The notes: generated by a model not told the origin, from the letters alone. Counted from the stretch's first letter, positions 7,914 through 15,806 are shown. The stretch is 40,577 bases of DNA from an uncultured Alistipes sp. (GCA_900768015.1 CAAGBI010000024.1:1-40577); one strand, 5' to 3'. Made by a program: numbers and translations.

Positions 7914-8036
7914 TTTCCACGATAAGGCAGCATCTACTGCCGCTAACAAAAATAAATGCGAATGAGCAGTACGCTTAAGTACAGCCCATCCGCATTTTTT
8001 TTGCCGAGCGTTGTATCTGCAGTCTTCTCCTGAAAA
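7914..8036 (+). repeat. Inverted-repeat hairpin element, copy B
   Basis: It begins two bases after the deoC stop. The local hairpin is GGCAG-CATCTA-CTGCC. The central hairpin 7954-7997 (AAATGCGAATGAGCAGTAC with GTACAGCCCATCCGCATTT) runs into eight T, making a good terminator for deoC. The outer arms are weaker (TTTTC..GATAAG with CTTCTCCTGAAAA). It is closely related to the copy at 40459. Confidence 0.8.
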
Positions 8037-8038
8037 AT

Positions 8039-8171
8039 AAATTTGTTGTGATAAGCCGCAATCTGTGGCACATCACTAAAAGTAAACCTCCCAAGGCTGT
8101 ACCTCAAAGTACTATCCTTGGGAGGTCTCTTTTGTGATGCACCACATCTCACGACTTCTAACAACAAATTT
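8039..8171 (+). repeat. Inverted-repeat hairpin element, copy C
   Basis: The outer arms AAATTTGTTGT-GAT-AAG (8039-8055) and CTT-CTA-ACAACAAATTT (8155-8171) pair perfectly apart from the GAT/CTA loop. A middle stem pairs GTGGCACATCAC with GTGATGCACCAC, and the central hairpin 8087-8125 pairs CCTCCCAAGG with CCTTGGGAGG and is followed by TCTCTTTTG. The whole unit can fold as one long rod. An isolated extra right arm (GCACCACTTTGACAAGAAATT) lies at 8200-8220. Confidence 0.82.
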
Positions 8172-8234
8172 GGGCGTGGTGCTAATCTATGTTTTCAATG
8201 CACCACTTTGACAAGAAATTGGGGCGACAAAAAT

Positions 8235-8542
8235 TGTCATGCTGAGCGAAGTCGAAGCATCTCCTCGCTGGCTATGCACTATGTGCGCGTGGTCTCTTGT
8301 CGGCTCTATGTCATCCTGAGTGAAACGAAGGATCTCAAGGTTTGTACTACCATCCACTGCCTCGGAGACCTCGAGATTCTTCACTCCGTTCAGAATGACA
8401 GAGTGAGTATTCAGAATGACAACACATGGCGTCATTGCGAGGGCTTTAGCCCGTGGCAATCTCCCATTACTAATTACTAATTACTCACTACTAATTTTTA
8501 ATCGATAGATTCCCGCGTCGCTGCGCTCCTCGGAATGACGAG
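8235..8542. repeat. Third REP-like repeat cluster
   Basis: Units in both orientations: GTCATGCTGAGCGAAGTCGA (about 8237), GTCATCCTGAGTGAAACGAA (about 8309), the inverted TTCTTCACTCCGTTCAGAATGAC (about 8377), GTCATTGCGAGG..CCGTGGCAATCTCCC (about 8432) and CCGCGTCGCTGCGCTCCTCGG (about 8511). An AT-rich TAATTAC microrepeat lies at about 8465-8490 and a run of eight C at about 8564. No gene is seen between 7913 and 8641. Confidence 0.72.
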
Positions 8543-8575
8543 GTGAGTGTACATCTCTACCTGCCCCCCCCGCCT

Positions 8576-8611
8576 AAAAACACTAAAGGCGACCGTGGGG
8601 TCGCCTTTAGT
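8576..8611 (-). terminator. Terminator of the rpmB operon
   Basis: A perfect 13-bp stem (8582-8594 with 8599-8611, GGTCGCCTTTAGT) with a 4-base loop. On the minus strand it is followed by GTTTTTAGG. It lies 31 bases past the last stop of the minus-strand operon. Confidence 0.9.
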
Positions 8612-8641
8612 ATTAGTTCCCGAGGGAAGCTAATAAAAAAA

Positions 8642-8800
8642 TTACTTCTGTGCGAAGAATGCCTTGATCTCCTCATCCTCCAAGATGTTCTGTGTCTGGA
8701 AAACATAAGCACCAGTCTTCTCTGACTTAACCATCTTGATGCACTTAGTGTACTTCTTTGCATTACCCGTTTTGAGGGTTGCAACTACTTTCTTTGCCAT
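8642..8800 (-). CDS. DUF4295 family small basic protein
   Basis: A 52-residue Lys-rich protein, MAKKVVATLKTGNAKKYTKC at its start, ending KAFFAQK. It is read on the minus strand from ATG at 8800 to TAA at 8642. DUF4295 proteins are about 50 residues, confined to Bacteroidota as far as I know, and typically lie right after rpmG, as here (20 bases from rpmG). The place, size and charge argue for a ribosome-associated protein. I recall a Bacteroidota-specific 50S protein named bL38 that may be this family, but cannot check it here. The gene shares the rpmB promoter and ends at the strong terminator. Confidence 0.9.
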   Translation of the reverse strand: MAKKVVATLKTGNAKKYTKCIKMVKSEKTGAYVFQTQNILEDEEIKAFFAQK

Positions 8801-8820
8801 ACTTTACCTCGATGTTAAAA

Positions 8821-9003
8821 TTACTTAATCTCACGGTGAAGTGTTACTCGCTTCAAGTAAGGATTGTACTTCTTACGCTCCAAACGGTCGGGAGTATTCT
8901 TCTTGTTCTTTGTGGTGATGTAGCGTGACATGCCTGCAACGCCGCTCTCCTTCTGCTCGGTGCACTCAAGGATCACCTGCACTCTGTTACCTTTCTTTGC
9001 CAT
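8821..9003 (-). CDS. rpmG: 50S ribosomal protein bL33
   Basis: A 60-residue large-subunit protein located near the E site. MAKKGNRVQVILECTEQKES and the C-terminal NPYLKRVTLHREIK are family hallmarks. The zinc-ribbon cysteine pairs of the C+ form are absent: a single Cys is seen in LECTEQ, so this is the zinc-independent form. It lies 16 bases downstream of rpmB and 20 bases upstream of the DUF4295 gene, in one operon. Confidence 0.96.
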   Translation of the reverse strand: MAKKGNRVQVILECTEQKESGVAGMSRYITTKNKKNTPDRLERKKYNPYLKRVTLHREIK

Positions 9004-9019
9004 TTTCTGTTACCTTTTT

Positions 9020-9253
9020 TTAGTAAACCTTCTTTGCGGCCTTTGCCTCACGGAGTGCTACTGCAAGACCCTTCTTGTTAATTGTTTTGATGCCGGCTGC
9101 TGAAACCTTCAAAGTGATCCAACGGCCCTCCTCCTCTGACCAGAAACGCTTTGTTCTCAAGTTTGGAGAGAACTTACGCTTGGTGCGGATGTGCGAGTGA
9201 GAAACATTGTTACCCACCATCGCTACCTTACCAGTGATTTCACAAACTTTCAT
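9020..9253 (-). CDS. rpmB: 50S ribosomal protein bL28
   Basis: A 77-residue large-subunit protein and the first gene of the minus-strand ribosomal operon. The N-terminus MKVCEITGKVAMVGNNVSHS and the TKRKFSPNLRTKRFW segment are characteristic. The start ATG at 9253 gives a full-length protein and lies about 45 bases from a consensus promoter. Codon use is biased, as expected for ribosomal genes. Confidence 0.97.
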   Translation of the reverse strand: MKVCEITGKVAMVGNNVSHSHIRTKRKFSPNLRTKRFWSEEEGRWITLKVSAAGIKTINKKGLAVALREAKAAKKVY

Positions 9254-9298
9254 TGTACTTTATTTTTACCTTTCATGCCACCGTGGCACAAAAGCGCA

Positions 9299-9329
9299 CA
9301 AAGATACGCAATATTTCTTAATCTGCAAA
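9299..9329 (-). promoter_or_regulatory. Promoter of rpmB-rpmG-DUF4295
   Basis: On the minus strand: TTTG (9329-9326), 19 bases, TATCTTTG (9306-9299). This is a perfect match to the Bacteroidota sigma-ABfr-type consensus, with transcription expected to start near 9292. The remaining bases to 9445 show no gene. Confidence 0.85.
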
Positions 9330-9445
9330 CTTTTCATCTAAATAATAGTGGCTTAACAACGATATGTTGTAGCTATTTTGCCACAAATAACCATTCTTGC
9401 CTGCAATTTGGCGAAATATGGTTGTCGGTTTGTGCTATAAAGTTT

Positions 9446-9478
9446 AAGAGGGCGTATCCCGAAAGGATGCGCCCTCTT
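9446..9478 (-). terminator. Terminator of the pyrD-like/cinA/pncB operon
   Basis: AAGAGGGCGTATCC (9446-9459) pairs with GGATGCGCCCTCTT (9465-9478) over 14 positions with a single G-T/A-C position. It lies 20 bases past the pncB stop. The T-run is poor on the minus strand (TCTTAAACTTT), so efficiency is uncertain. Confidence 0.7.
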
Positions 9479-9498
9479 AGTGTACTCTAATTTATCTC

Positions 9499-10665
9499 CT
9501 ATTTATCCTGGTTGCGCAATAGGTAGCGATATACTGCAATCTCCTCGGGGTCGCCCATCTCCTTGCCCTCGACATCGGAGAGCTTAACGCACAACTCCTT
9601 GGGGTTGCGGGCGTTAATCTGGCATGACGAGAGCTTCATAACAATGTTGCACGAGGGGTGGCCTGTGTCGCAAGTGAGGTTTGTGCCGATGCCGAACATA
9701 CACTTGATGCGGCCCTCGCACGCCTGCTTAATCTTCACGCACTTCTCGAAGTTTAGCGCGTCGCTAAAGACGATAGACTTGGTCATGGGGTCGATGCCGA
9801 GCTCCTTGTAGCGGTTGATGGCCATGTCGATAAAGGCGATGGGGTCGCCCGAGTCCTGGCGCACACCGTCGAAGAGGCTGGCATGCTTCTTCGAGAAGTT
9901 GTTGAAGAAGACCTTTGAACCGAAGCTGTCGGTGAGTGCTGTGCCGAGGTAGCCGTCGTAGACCTTGACCCAATCCTCCATGGTGAGGTAGTTGGCGTTA
10001 CGAGGGCCACCATTCACCGCAGCGATGAACATGGGTAACTCGTGGGGGTAGGTGCCAATCATCTTAAGGTCCAGCTCCATGGCGAGGTGGCAGTTGGATG
10101 TGCCCGTAAAGCCACAGGGGTTGTTTTTGAGGTGTTTAACGACCATGCGCTGCACATCGTACGAGAAGCGGCGGCGTGTGCCGAAGTCGGAGAAGATGAT
10201 GCCATTCTCGCGTGCTATCTGCTCCTTCTTCTCCAGGCGCTCAATCATAGCCTCGGCGTCGTAGCTGTTGCGTAGGTGGAAGAGCTCCGACACGGTGGCG
10301 AGGATGGGTATCTCGTAGAGTGTCACCTTATACATGTAGTCCGTAACATTGATTTGTAGGTGCTGCTCCTCGTCGAGCCATACATTAATCTTTGAGGCGT
10401 CGAAGTGGAAGCCCTTGAGCCACTCGAAGTAGTGCTGGGGAATGTACTTGCACTTGTGAATCATATACTGGAACTCATCCTCCGAGAGCGATATGCGCTC
10501 CAAGGCCTTGAACTCCGCCTTGAGGTCGTCGAGGAAGTCTTCGTCGAACTGCGTCTTTGCGCGGTCGTTGAAGGTGAATGTGCCTATCGCCTGGGGGTAG
10601 AGCGTGAAGTAGGCGTAGGATGTGGTAAATTTGTATAGGTCGGTGTCTAAGATTGAGCGTATCAT
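9499..10665 (-). CDS. pncB: Nicotinate phosphoribosyltransferase
   Basis: Converts nicotinate and PRPP to nicotinate mononucleotide with ATP hydrolysis, the Preiss-Handler entry into NAD. The 388 residues match the E. coli-like length (about 400). Landmarks: N-terminal SILDTDLYKFTTSYAYFTLYP, FGTRRRFSYDVQRMVVKHL, the GTYPHEL segment carrying the histidine that is phosphorylated in this family, and FSDALNFEKCVKI with FGIGTNLTCD for phosphate/PRPP contacts. It follows cinA by 19 bases on the same strand. The neighbour's NMN amidase domain makes the same product from NMN, so the two form a pyridine nucleotide salvage pair. Confidence 0.96.
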   Translation of the reverse strand: MIRSILDTDLYKFTTSYAYFTLYPQAIGTFTFNDRAKTQFDEDFLDDLKAEFKALERISLSEDEFQYMIHKCKYIPQHYFEWLKGFHFDASKINVWLDEEQHLQINVTDYMYKVTLYEIPILATVSELFHLRNSYDAEAMIERLEKKEQIARENGIIFSDFGTRRRFSYDVQRMVVKHLKNNPCGFTGTSNCHLAMELDLKMIGTYPHELPMFIAAVNGGPRNANYLTMEDWVKVYDGYLGTALTDSFGSKVFFNNFSKKHASLFDGVRQDSGDPIAFIDMAINRYKELGIDPMTKSIVFSDALNFEKCVKIKQACEGRIKCMFGIGTNLTCDTGHPSCNIVMKLSSCQINARNPKELCVKLSDVEGKEMGDPEEIAVYRYLLRNQDK

Positions 10666-10684
10666 GGTCGTAGTTGTTTGCTTC

Positions 10685-11935
10685 TTAGCGGGTTAGTGTT
10701 TTAAGTTCGTTGTATAGCATCTCTATGGCATATGCCGAGGCGCGACTGATGATTTGACCGCGGTCGGTGCCCGAGTTACGCATCACGGCGATGGTCTTTG
10801 TGGGTGTCGCCACGGCCATCCATACCGTACCGACGGGTTTTGCCTCGCTGCCACCACCAGGGCCTGCAATGCCCGTAGTAGCAATGGCGTAGTCGGCATT
10901 CGATACTCGGCGCACGCCCTCGGCCATCTCGCGTGCCACCTGCTCGCTCACAGCGCCATAGGTGTTGAGACTCTCCCAGCTCACGCCGAGGATGTCGTGC
11001 TTAGCCTCGTTGGAGTAGCTCACAACGCCCGCCATGAAGTAGGCCGATGCTCCCGCCATGGCTGTGAACTTCGAGGCTATGGCGCCTCCCGTGCAGCTCT
11101 CGGCAACGGCGAGCTTCTCACCACGCGCAGTGAGTATGTCGTGTATCTGTGCCTCGAGGGTGCTACCTTCGTAGCCCACGATGTTGTCGCCGATGATGGT
11201 GCGTAGTGTGTCGAACTCGGCTGTTATCTCCGCCTCCGTAGCCTCACCTTCGACATCGTATGCCGAGAGGCGCAGGCGCACAACATTGGGTGCGGGGAGG
11301 TAGGCCAGGTGTAGGTGCGGGGGCAGTGCATCCTCCCATGCCGATATGCGCTCGGCGAGGATGGACTCTGGTATGCCGCGTGTTATGAGCGTGCGGTGAA
11401 CGATGGCCTTAAGGGCGTAGCGCGCCTTGAGGCGGGGTATAACCTCGTCATCCATAAGGTGTTCCATCTCGAAGGGTACGCCAGGGAGCGATACCACCAC
11501 GCCACCCTTGGGCGTGTCGAACCACATGCCTGGGGCTGTGCCATGGGCGTTGTGTAGTACGGTGCAGCATGCGGGGAGCATCGCCTGACCGCGGTTGAGG
11601 TCGGTGAAGGCTATGCCACGGCGCTCAAGGAGCCTGCGCACATGCTCGCCCTCCGTCTCGTTGTAGACCAATTCGGAGTTGAAGATGGCGGCGAGGGTGT
11701 GCTTTGTGATATCATCCTTGGTGGGGCCGAGGCCTCCGGTTATGATTGTGATGTCGCACTCTGCCATTGCGCGCTCCACGGCCTCGACGATAGCCTCGCG
11801 CGTATCGCCTATGGAGAGCTTCGTGGCTATGGTTATGCCTGCGGCGTTCAACTTGCGCGATATGGAGGCGCTGTTGGTGTCTACAATCTGGCCGATGAGT
11901 ATCTCATCGCCTATGGTTATAATTGTCGCTTTCAT
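10685..11935 (-). CDS. cinA: CinA family protein with C-terminal NMN amidohydrolase domain
   Basis: A 416-residue two-domain protein. The N-terminal half (about 1-170) is the MoCF/CinA domain (ITIGDEILIGQIVDTN, ITGGLGPTKDDIT), associated in the family with ADP-ribose pyrophosphatase activity. The C-terminal half (about 260-412) is the PncC-type amidase that deamidates NMN to NaMN (VAESCTGGAIASKFT, VSYSNEAKHDILGV, TTGIAGPGGGSEAKPVGTVW). All expected motifs are present. Its ATG overlaps the last four bases of the upstream PyrD-like gene (ATGA), and pncB follows by 19 bases. This arrangement implies coupled expression in NAD recycling. Confidence 0.95.
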   Translation of the reverse strand: MKATIITIGDEILIGQIVDTNSASISRKLNAAGITIATKLSIGDTREAIVEAVERAMAECDITIITGGLGPTKDDITKHTLAAIFNSELVYNETEGEHVRRLLERRGIAFTDLNRGQAMLPACCTVLHNAHGTAPGMWFDTPKGGVVVSLPGVPFEMEHLMDDEVIPRLKARYALKAIVHRTLITRGIPESILAERISAWEDALPPHLHLAYLPAPNVVRLRLSAYDVEGEATEAEITAEFDTLRTIIGDNIVGYEGSTLEAQIHDILTARGEKLAVAESCTGGAIASKFTAMAGASAYFMAGVVSYSNEAKHDILGVSWESLNTYGAVSEQVAREMAEGVRRVSNADYAIATTGIAGPGGGSEAKPVGTVWMAVATPTKTIAVMRNSGTDRGQIISRASAYAIEMLYNELKTLTR

Positions 11936-12969
11936 TGTGCTGTCGTGGTGTTCGTTGTAAGTTCCTTTGCTACGGCCTTAAGTAGGCGCATGCCCTTTGT
12001 GCGTAGGCCCGTGTTGAGGGCTACGAGCGATGCTCCCGCCTCCAACATGCGCTTAGCATCCTCGGGCTGCATCATGCCTCCCGAACCTATGATGGGGTAG
12101 TTGTGCTCGGTCTTCTGGGCTATGTAGCGCACGGTCTCTATCGCCTTCTCGGTGAGCATGGCACCCGTCACGGCACCACCTGTTGTGCATCCCATCTCCT
12201 TGGCCATGGCACTCGAGCCACCCACGGCCTCTATGCCGTCGAGGGGTGTCTCTATGAGTATGTCGATTATGGCGTCGAGCTCTGCGCGTGTGAGGTCGGG
12301 CGACACCTTTACAAGTACGGGACGGTAGTCGAGCTGTCCGCGGCGGAACTCGAATAGGGGGTCTATAATTGCGCGTACCTCCTCGGCTGTGCGGGGCTCG
12401 TAGGGCTTCGTCGAGGTGCTGCACGCTATGTTGATTACGAAGAAGTCGACATACTGATACATGTTGCGGAAGACGCGGAGATACTCCTTGGCGATGTCCT
12501 CGGGGTGTGTCGATGTCATCTTCGAGATGTTGCAGCCAATTATAAGGCTCTTGGTGTGCTTGTGGCGCTTGCGCACATTGCCGAGCGCGTGCTCCAGGCC
12601 GAGGCTGGGGTAGCCGCTCTTGTCGAGGAGCGAGGCCTTACCCGCTATGCGCTTGAGGCGTGGGCGTGGCGTGCCGGGGTGGCGGCGCGACATCACCGAG
12701 CCTATCTCGACAAATCCGAAGCCCATGGCTCCGAGGTTTTGGAGGTTATCGCCGTCGGGGTCGAAGCCCGCAGCCACGCCTATGGGGTTGCGGAAGGGTA
12801 GTCCGAAGACCTGTGGGTGTGGCTCTCTGTTCTTTGGCGCGTATAGCCTCTTCATCCACCAGCGACCTGTGGGTAGCATGCCCACAACGCGCATCAGGCG
12901 CATGCGTATGTTGTGTGCCACCTCTGGGGGGAACATAGATATTATATGTTGAAATAGCGAGACTCTCAT
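11932..12969 (-). CDS. pyrD: PyrD-like dihydroorotate dehydrogenase family flavoprotein, altered active site
   Basis: A 345-residue class 2-like PyrD homologue. The start is ATG 12969, because the upstream TTG at 12993 lies inside the promoter -7 box. FMN-site features are kept: NPIGVAAGFDPDGDNLQNLG (61-80), GFVEIGSV (86-92), Lys221 in VLVKVSP, and YPIIGSGGMMQPEDAKRMLE plus GASLVALNTG (291-321). By eye against E. coli PyrD, the substrate residues differ: the GFNN motif is YPS (120-122), SSPNT is ACSTS (182-186, Cys183 at the catalytic Ser site) and TNTT is VGGS (249-252). It may be a true but divergent DHODH or may act on another substrate. It is first in an operon with cinA and pncB rather than with pyr genes. 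Confidence 0.8.
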   Translation of the reverse strand: MRVSLFQHIISMFPPEVAHNIRMRLMRVVGMLPTGRWWMKRLYAPKNREPHPQVFGLPFRNPIGVAAGFDPDGDNLQNLGAMGFGFVEIGSVMSRRHPGTPRPRLKRIAGKASLLDKSGYPSLGLEHALGNVRKRHKHTKSLIIGCNISKMTSTHPEDIAKEYLRVFRNMYQYVDFFVINIACSTSTKPYEPRTAEEVRAIIDPLFEFRRGQLDYRPVLVKVSPDLTRAELDAIIDILIETPLDGIEAVGGSSAMAKEMGCTTGGAVTGAMLTEKAIETVRYIAQKTEHNYPIIGSGGMMQPEDAKRMLEAGASLVALNTGLRTKGMRLLKAVAKELTTNTTTAQ

Positions 12970-12990
12970 TGTCGTAACTATATAATTATA

Positions 12991-13021
12991 CAAAGGTAGG
13001 AAAAAAAATAGAAATGAGCAA
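12991..13021 (-). promoter_or_regulatory. Promoter of the PyrD-like/cinA/pncB operon
   Basis: On the minus strand: TTG (13021-13019), 20 bases, TACCTTTG (12998-12991). The -7 box is perfect. It predicts a leader of only about 15 bases before ATG 12969, which decides the start codon. Confidence 0.75.
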
Positions 13022-13098
13022 CAAAAGAGAGAAAAACGAGGGTTGGTGGAAGTTTAGGGGGTATAGGGAGGATGGAGAGGTTATGCAGATTAAGTAGA

Positions 13099-13135
13099 TT
13101 AGGGAGTTTAAGAAAAAATTCCCTAAACTCCCTAA
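13099..13135 (-). terminator. Terminator after the outer membrane beta-barrel gene
   Basis: TTAGGGAGTTTA (13099-13110) pairs perfectly with TAAACTCCCTAA (13124-13135), with an A-rich loop. It lies 33 bases past the stop of the 13169-15574 gene. An AT-rich TAATTGC/TAATTAC microrepeat at 13141-13168 separates the two. Confidence 0.7.
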
Positions 13136-13168
13136 ATTCTCTAATTGCTAATTACTAATTGCTCATTT

Positions 13169-15574
13169 CTAATTGTTCGCGTTGCCGCCGCCACCGCCAA
13201 GGCGACCGAGGTCGTCGGCAGAGCCACTCTCTACGCTCTTGGCGCGGAACTGCTTACCAGTGTTGAAGTTGTACGATATGGAGAAGTTGACCATGGGGCG
13301 CATCCAGGGCTGATCAACATTCATCACACGCTTGAAGGTGGGCTCCTCGATGGTGATGTCCTGGGTCTGTGGAATGATATTATCCACGCCGAGCTTCAAT
13401 GTTAACTTGTTGTCCAAGAGACGCTTCTTGACGCTAAGGTTCATCTTGTGCATATCTGCGAGCTTGGTGTTACCCGCCACAAGGCCGTGCATATAGCTGC
13501 CGCTAAGCTCGATATAGAACTCCTTAGGGAGCGTGAATGTCATCTGAGCATTGGCATAAGCCATGAAGTTGCGGCGTATAGGCTCGTCGGGGTAGATGCG
13601 CTGACCCATGTACATGCCCATGAGGTTGATGTTCGTCTGCCACCACTTTGTAAACTGGAAGGGTAGATTTACCGATGCGAAGTAGTTGTTTATGGTGGGG
13701 TAGTTGATGGTCTGCAATATGAGCAACTCAGGGTTCTCCGCATCAACTATCGTAGCCTGCTGTATGGCGTTCTCGGTAATCTTCACGCCGAGGGTTATGG
13801 TGTACTTATACTTTAGCACCGCCGTTACCGACACGGAGTTGTCGTACGAGGGCTTAAGGTTGGGGTTGCCGCGCTGTATCATATACTCCGAAATCTTGGT
13901 CTCGTTGGGTGATAGCGCCCAGAACGAGGGTCGGCTGATGGTGCGTGCATACTGTGCTATAAGTGAGTAGGCGTAGTCCTTCGTTAGGGCATACGATATG
14001 TTGGCATTGGGGAAGAGGTCGAAGTAGTTTTGAGCGATGGCGCCAGCCTTATCGCGGAAGTTGGTGTACTCGCCACGCAGACCTCCCACGAGGCTCACGC
14101 GACCGAGCTTCGCCGAGGCGATGACATATGCCGCGCCGATGTTCTCGGTGTAGCCTATGTCGTAGCTCTTGTCAGTGTTGGGCATCCATGCCTCACCCTT
14201 GAGGTACTCATAGTCGGCAGTGTTGGAGTTGTTGTTGTAGGTGTACTTAACGCCCGCCTTGAGCGTAACCTTGGGCGAGAGCACCTTCTCCAATGCTACG
14301 GTTGCTGTACCGAGCTGGTTGAGGCTGAGTGAGTTATCGCGATATGTAGAGTCGAGCTGGAGGAGTGTTATGGGGTCTATCTCGCGGTCGAAGTAGTTGT
14401 TGCGGTCGGGAGAGTTAGAGTAGGCATAGTCGCCGATAAACTTCAGCACTGAGCCCTTGTCGTCGAGCTTGTAGATGTAGTTCAGCGTCGCTGTTGTCAT
14501 GTGGTTGTCGCCACGGCTCTTGTAGTGGCCATCGGTGCGTGTTGTTATGTCGGCGAGGGTGTGCTCGGTCCATGTGTTATTTATGCTGCTGCCACCGTAG
14601 TAGTTATATTGAATCTCTGCACCCAGCGAATGTTTGTCGTTGATGTCGTACACCACGCCGACATTTGCACCGCCCCACTGTGAGTCGTCATCCATGTCGG
14701 ATGCCGCATCTATAATCGTTCCCGAGGTGTAGTCTGTGTGCTCGGTAGATATATAGTTGTTGCCACTGAGGCCTGCCCATGCGCGACCATAGGCGTTGAG
14801 CTTGCCACGGTTGTAGTTGAGCGACACCGAGGGCATCACATTGTACACGCCCTTTGAACCACGCGCAGAGAGTGATGCCGAGCCCATAAGGCCCGCGTCG
14901 AGGCGCTTTCTGGTCGTAATCTTGATGATGCCACCCGCCGATGAGGCGTCGTAGTCGGCACCCGACTGTGGGATAACCTCGATGCGCTGTATGTCGTTGG
15001 CGCTCAACGAGCGTAGGTAGGCTATGAGCTGTGCATCGTCGAGCTTAACTTCGCGGTCGTTGAGGTATATCTTCGAGCCTGAAGAGCCATTTATCGAGAT
15101 TTTGTCGTCCTGAATCCACACACCTGGCGAGCTCTTCAATAACTCCTCGCCATCCTTACCCATGGCGAGGGGTGAGTTGGCTACATCCACCACAAAGCGG
15201 TCTGCCTCGCGGCGTATGAGCTGCGATGTCACCACGACCTCCTCAATCTGCTCGCTGCTCTCGGTGAGGACTATATCGGCGAGGTTAATGCTCTGGGTGA
15301 GCGCAATGGGCTGTTTGTAGTACTCGTAGCCGATGAAGCTGATGACAAGCTCATAGTTGCCCGCGTTGGCCTCAAGGCTGAATTTGCCATCAATGTCCGA
15401 GGTGCAGCCCGTAATGAGTTTATCGTTCTGGGTGAGTGCAACCGATGCGTAGGTTATGGGCTGCGCCTCGCCGTCTACCACGCGACCACTAACCGAGAGT
15501 CGCTGTGCCGAAGCCGTGAACGCGCTGAATAGCACCATTAGTGCCATGAGAATTGCTGCTGATGAATGTCTCAT
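13169..15574 (-). CDS. TonB-dependent receptor-like outer membrane beta-barrel protein
   Basis: An 801-residue outer membrane protein. The signal peptide covers residues 1-24 (MRHSSA..FTASAQ). Next comes a CarboxypepD_reg-like beta-sandwich (about 27-110, SVSGRVVDGEAQPITYASVA, GKFSLEANAGNYELVISFIG) and a TonB plug-like domain (about 115-215, LLKSSPGVWI, IYLNDREVKLDDAQL, IEVIPQSGADYDASSAGGII). The barrel to the C-terminus has repeated aromatic-rich strands and matches the Bacteroidota beta-barrel family PF14905 by appearance. No SusD partner is adjacent, so a SusC role is unlikely. The C-terminus ends in an odd Gly/Asn-rich tail (LGRLGGGGGNANN). It is divergent from the ABC/GntR operon and shares its operator motif, so export-linked or stress-linked control by that regulator is plausible (inference). 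Confidence 0.88.
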   Translation of the reverse strand: MRHSSAAILMALMVLFSAFTASAQRLSVSGRVVDGEAQPITYASVALTQNDKLITGCTSDIDGKFSLEANAGNYELVISFIGYEYYKQPIALTQSINLADIVLTESSEQIEEVVVTSQLIRREADRFVVDVANSPLAMGKDGEELLKSSPGVWIQDDKISINGSSGSKIYLNDREVKLDDAQLIAYLRSLSANDIQRIEVIPQSGADYDASSAGGIIKITTRKRLDAGLMGSASLSARGSKGVYNVMPSVSLNYNRGKLNAYGRAWAGLSGNNYISTEHTDYTSGTIIDAASDMDDDSQWGGANVGVVYDINDKHSLGAEIQYNYYGGSSINNTWTEHTLADITTRTDGHYKSRGDNHMTTATLNYIYKLDDKGSVLKFIGDYAYSNSPDRNNYFDREIDPITLLQLDSTYRDNSLSLNQLGTATVALEKVLSPKVTLKAGVKYTYNNNSNTADYEYLKGEAWMPNTDKSYDIGYTENIGAAYVIASAKLGRVSLVGGLRGEYTNFRDKAGAIAQNYFDLFPNANISYALTKDYAYSLIAQYARTISRPSFWALSPNETKISEYMIQRGNPNLKPSYDNSVSVTAVLKYKYTITLGVKITENAIQQATIVDAENPELLILQTINYPTINNYFASVNLPFQFTKWWQTNINLMGMYMGQRIYPDEPIRRNFMAYANAQMTFTLPKEFYIELSGSYMHGLVAGNTKLADMHKMNLSVKKRLLDNKLTLKLGVDNIIPQTQDITIEEPTFKRVMNVDQPWMRPMVNFSISYNFNTGKQFRAKSVESGSADDLGRLGGGGGNANN

Positions 15575-15622
15575 AATATCTGACTTTTAAGTTTATATTC
15601 GCTTAATATCTGTTTCTGTTTG

Positions 15623-15650
15623 CAAAGTTAACATTTCCCCCCCCTGCAAA
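15623..15650 (-). promoter_or_regulatory. Proximal promoter candidate with a G8 tract in the spacer
   Basis: On the minus strand: TTTG (15650-15647), 16 bases including eight consecutive G (15644-15637), TAACTTTG (15630-15623). The spacer is 3-5 bases short of the usual 19-21. The start codon of the outer membrane gene is about 49 bases downstream. Confidence 0.5.
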
Positions 15651-15749
15651 TTTTTCACCATCTTTTTTGCGGTGCGAGGCGAATTTTCTTATATAACGCT
15701 TTCCGAGCGATTTTGTTACAATGGTTGTGCAACTAATCGAAATGTTTGT

Positions 15750-15773
15750 AGTGTACTATTAAACTAATACACT
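15750..15773. promoter_or_regulatory. 24-bp palindromic operator, distal copy
   Basis: AGTGTACTA-N6-TAATACACT, arms of nine bases with one mismatch. It starts one base downstream of the minus-strand -7 box TATATTTG (15782-15775), so it covers the predicted transcription start. The sequence type and geometry match the copy at 15936. The likely ligand is the YtrA-type GntR protein encoded at 17573 (inference). Confidence 0.75.
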
Positions 15774-15774
15774 G

Positions 15775-15806
15775 CAAATATACCCTCTATTTTTCAATCC
15801 TCCAAA
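15775..15806 (-). promoter_or_regulatory. Distal, operator-linked promoter toward the beta-barrel gene
   Basis: On the minus strand: TTTG (15806-15803), 20 bases, TATATTTG (15782-15775), a perfect consensus. Transcription would start near 15768 inside the operator and give a leader of about 190 bases before the gene at 15574. The only open frame I see in that leader is a 22-codon one from 15661, with no recognisable features. Confidence 0.7.

Noticed and set aside
8118..8480. 120-codon open frame on the + strand and an overlapping minus-strand frame
   Set aside because: It crosses element C and REP-like palindromes, with no domain, no start context and no conserved pattern.
12970..12993. TTG start that would lengthen the PyrD-like protein by 8 residues
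   Set aside because: It overlaps the TACCTTTG -7 box. ATG 12969 matches the family N-terminus.
13169..15574. SusC-type nutrient receptor (polysaccharide utilisation locus)
   Set aside because: There is no SusD gene, glycosidase or regulator of that kind nearby. The barrel looks like the PF14905 family and the neighbour is an ABC/GntR operon.
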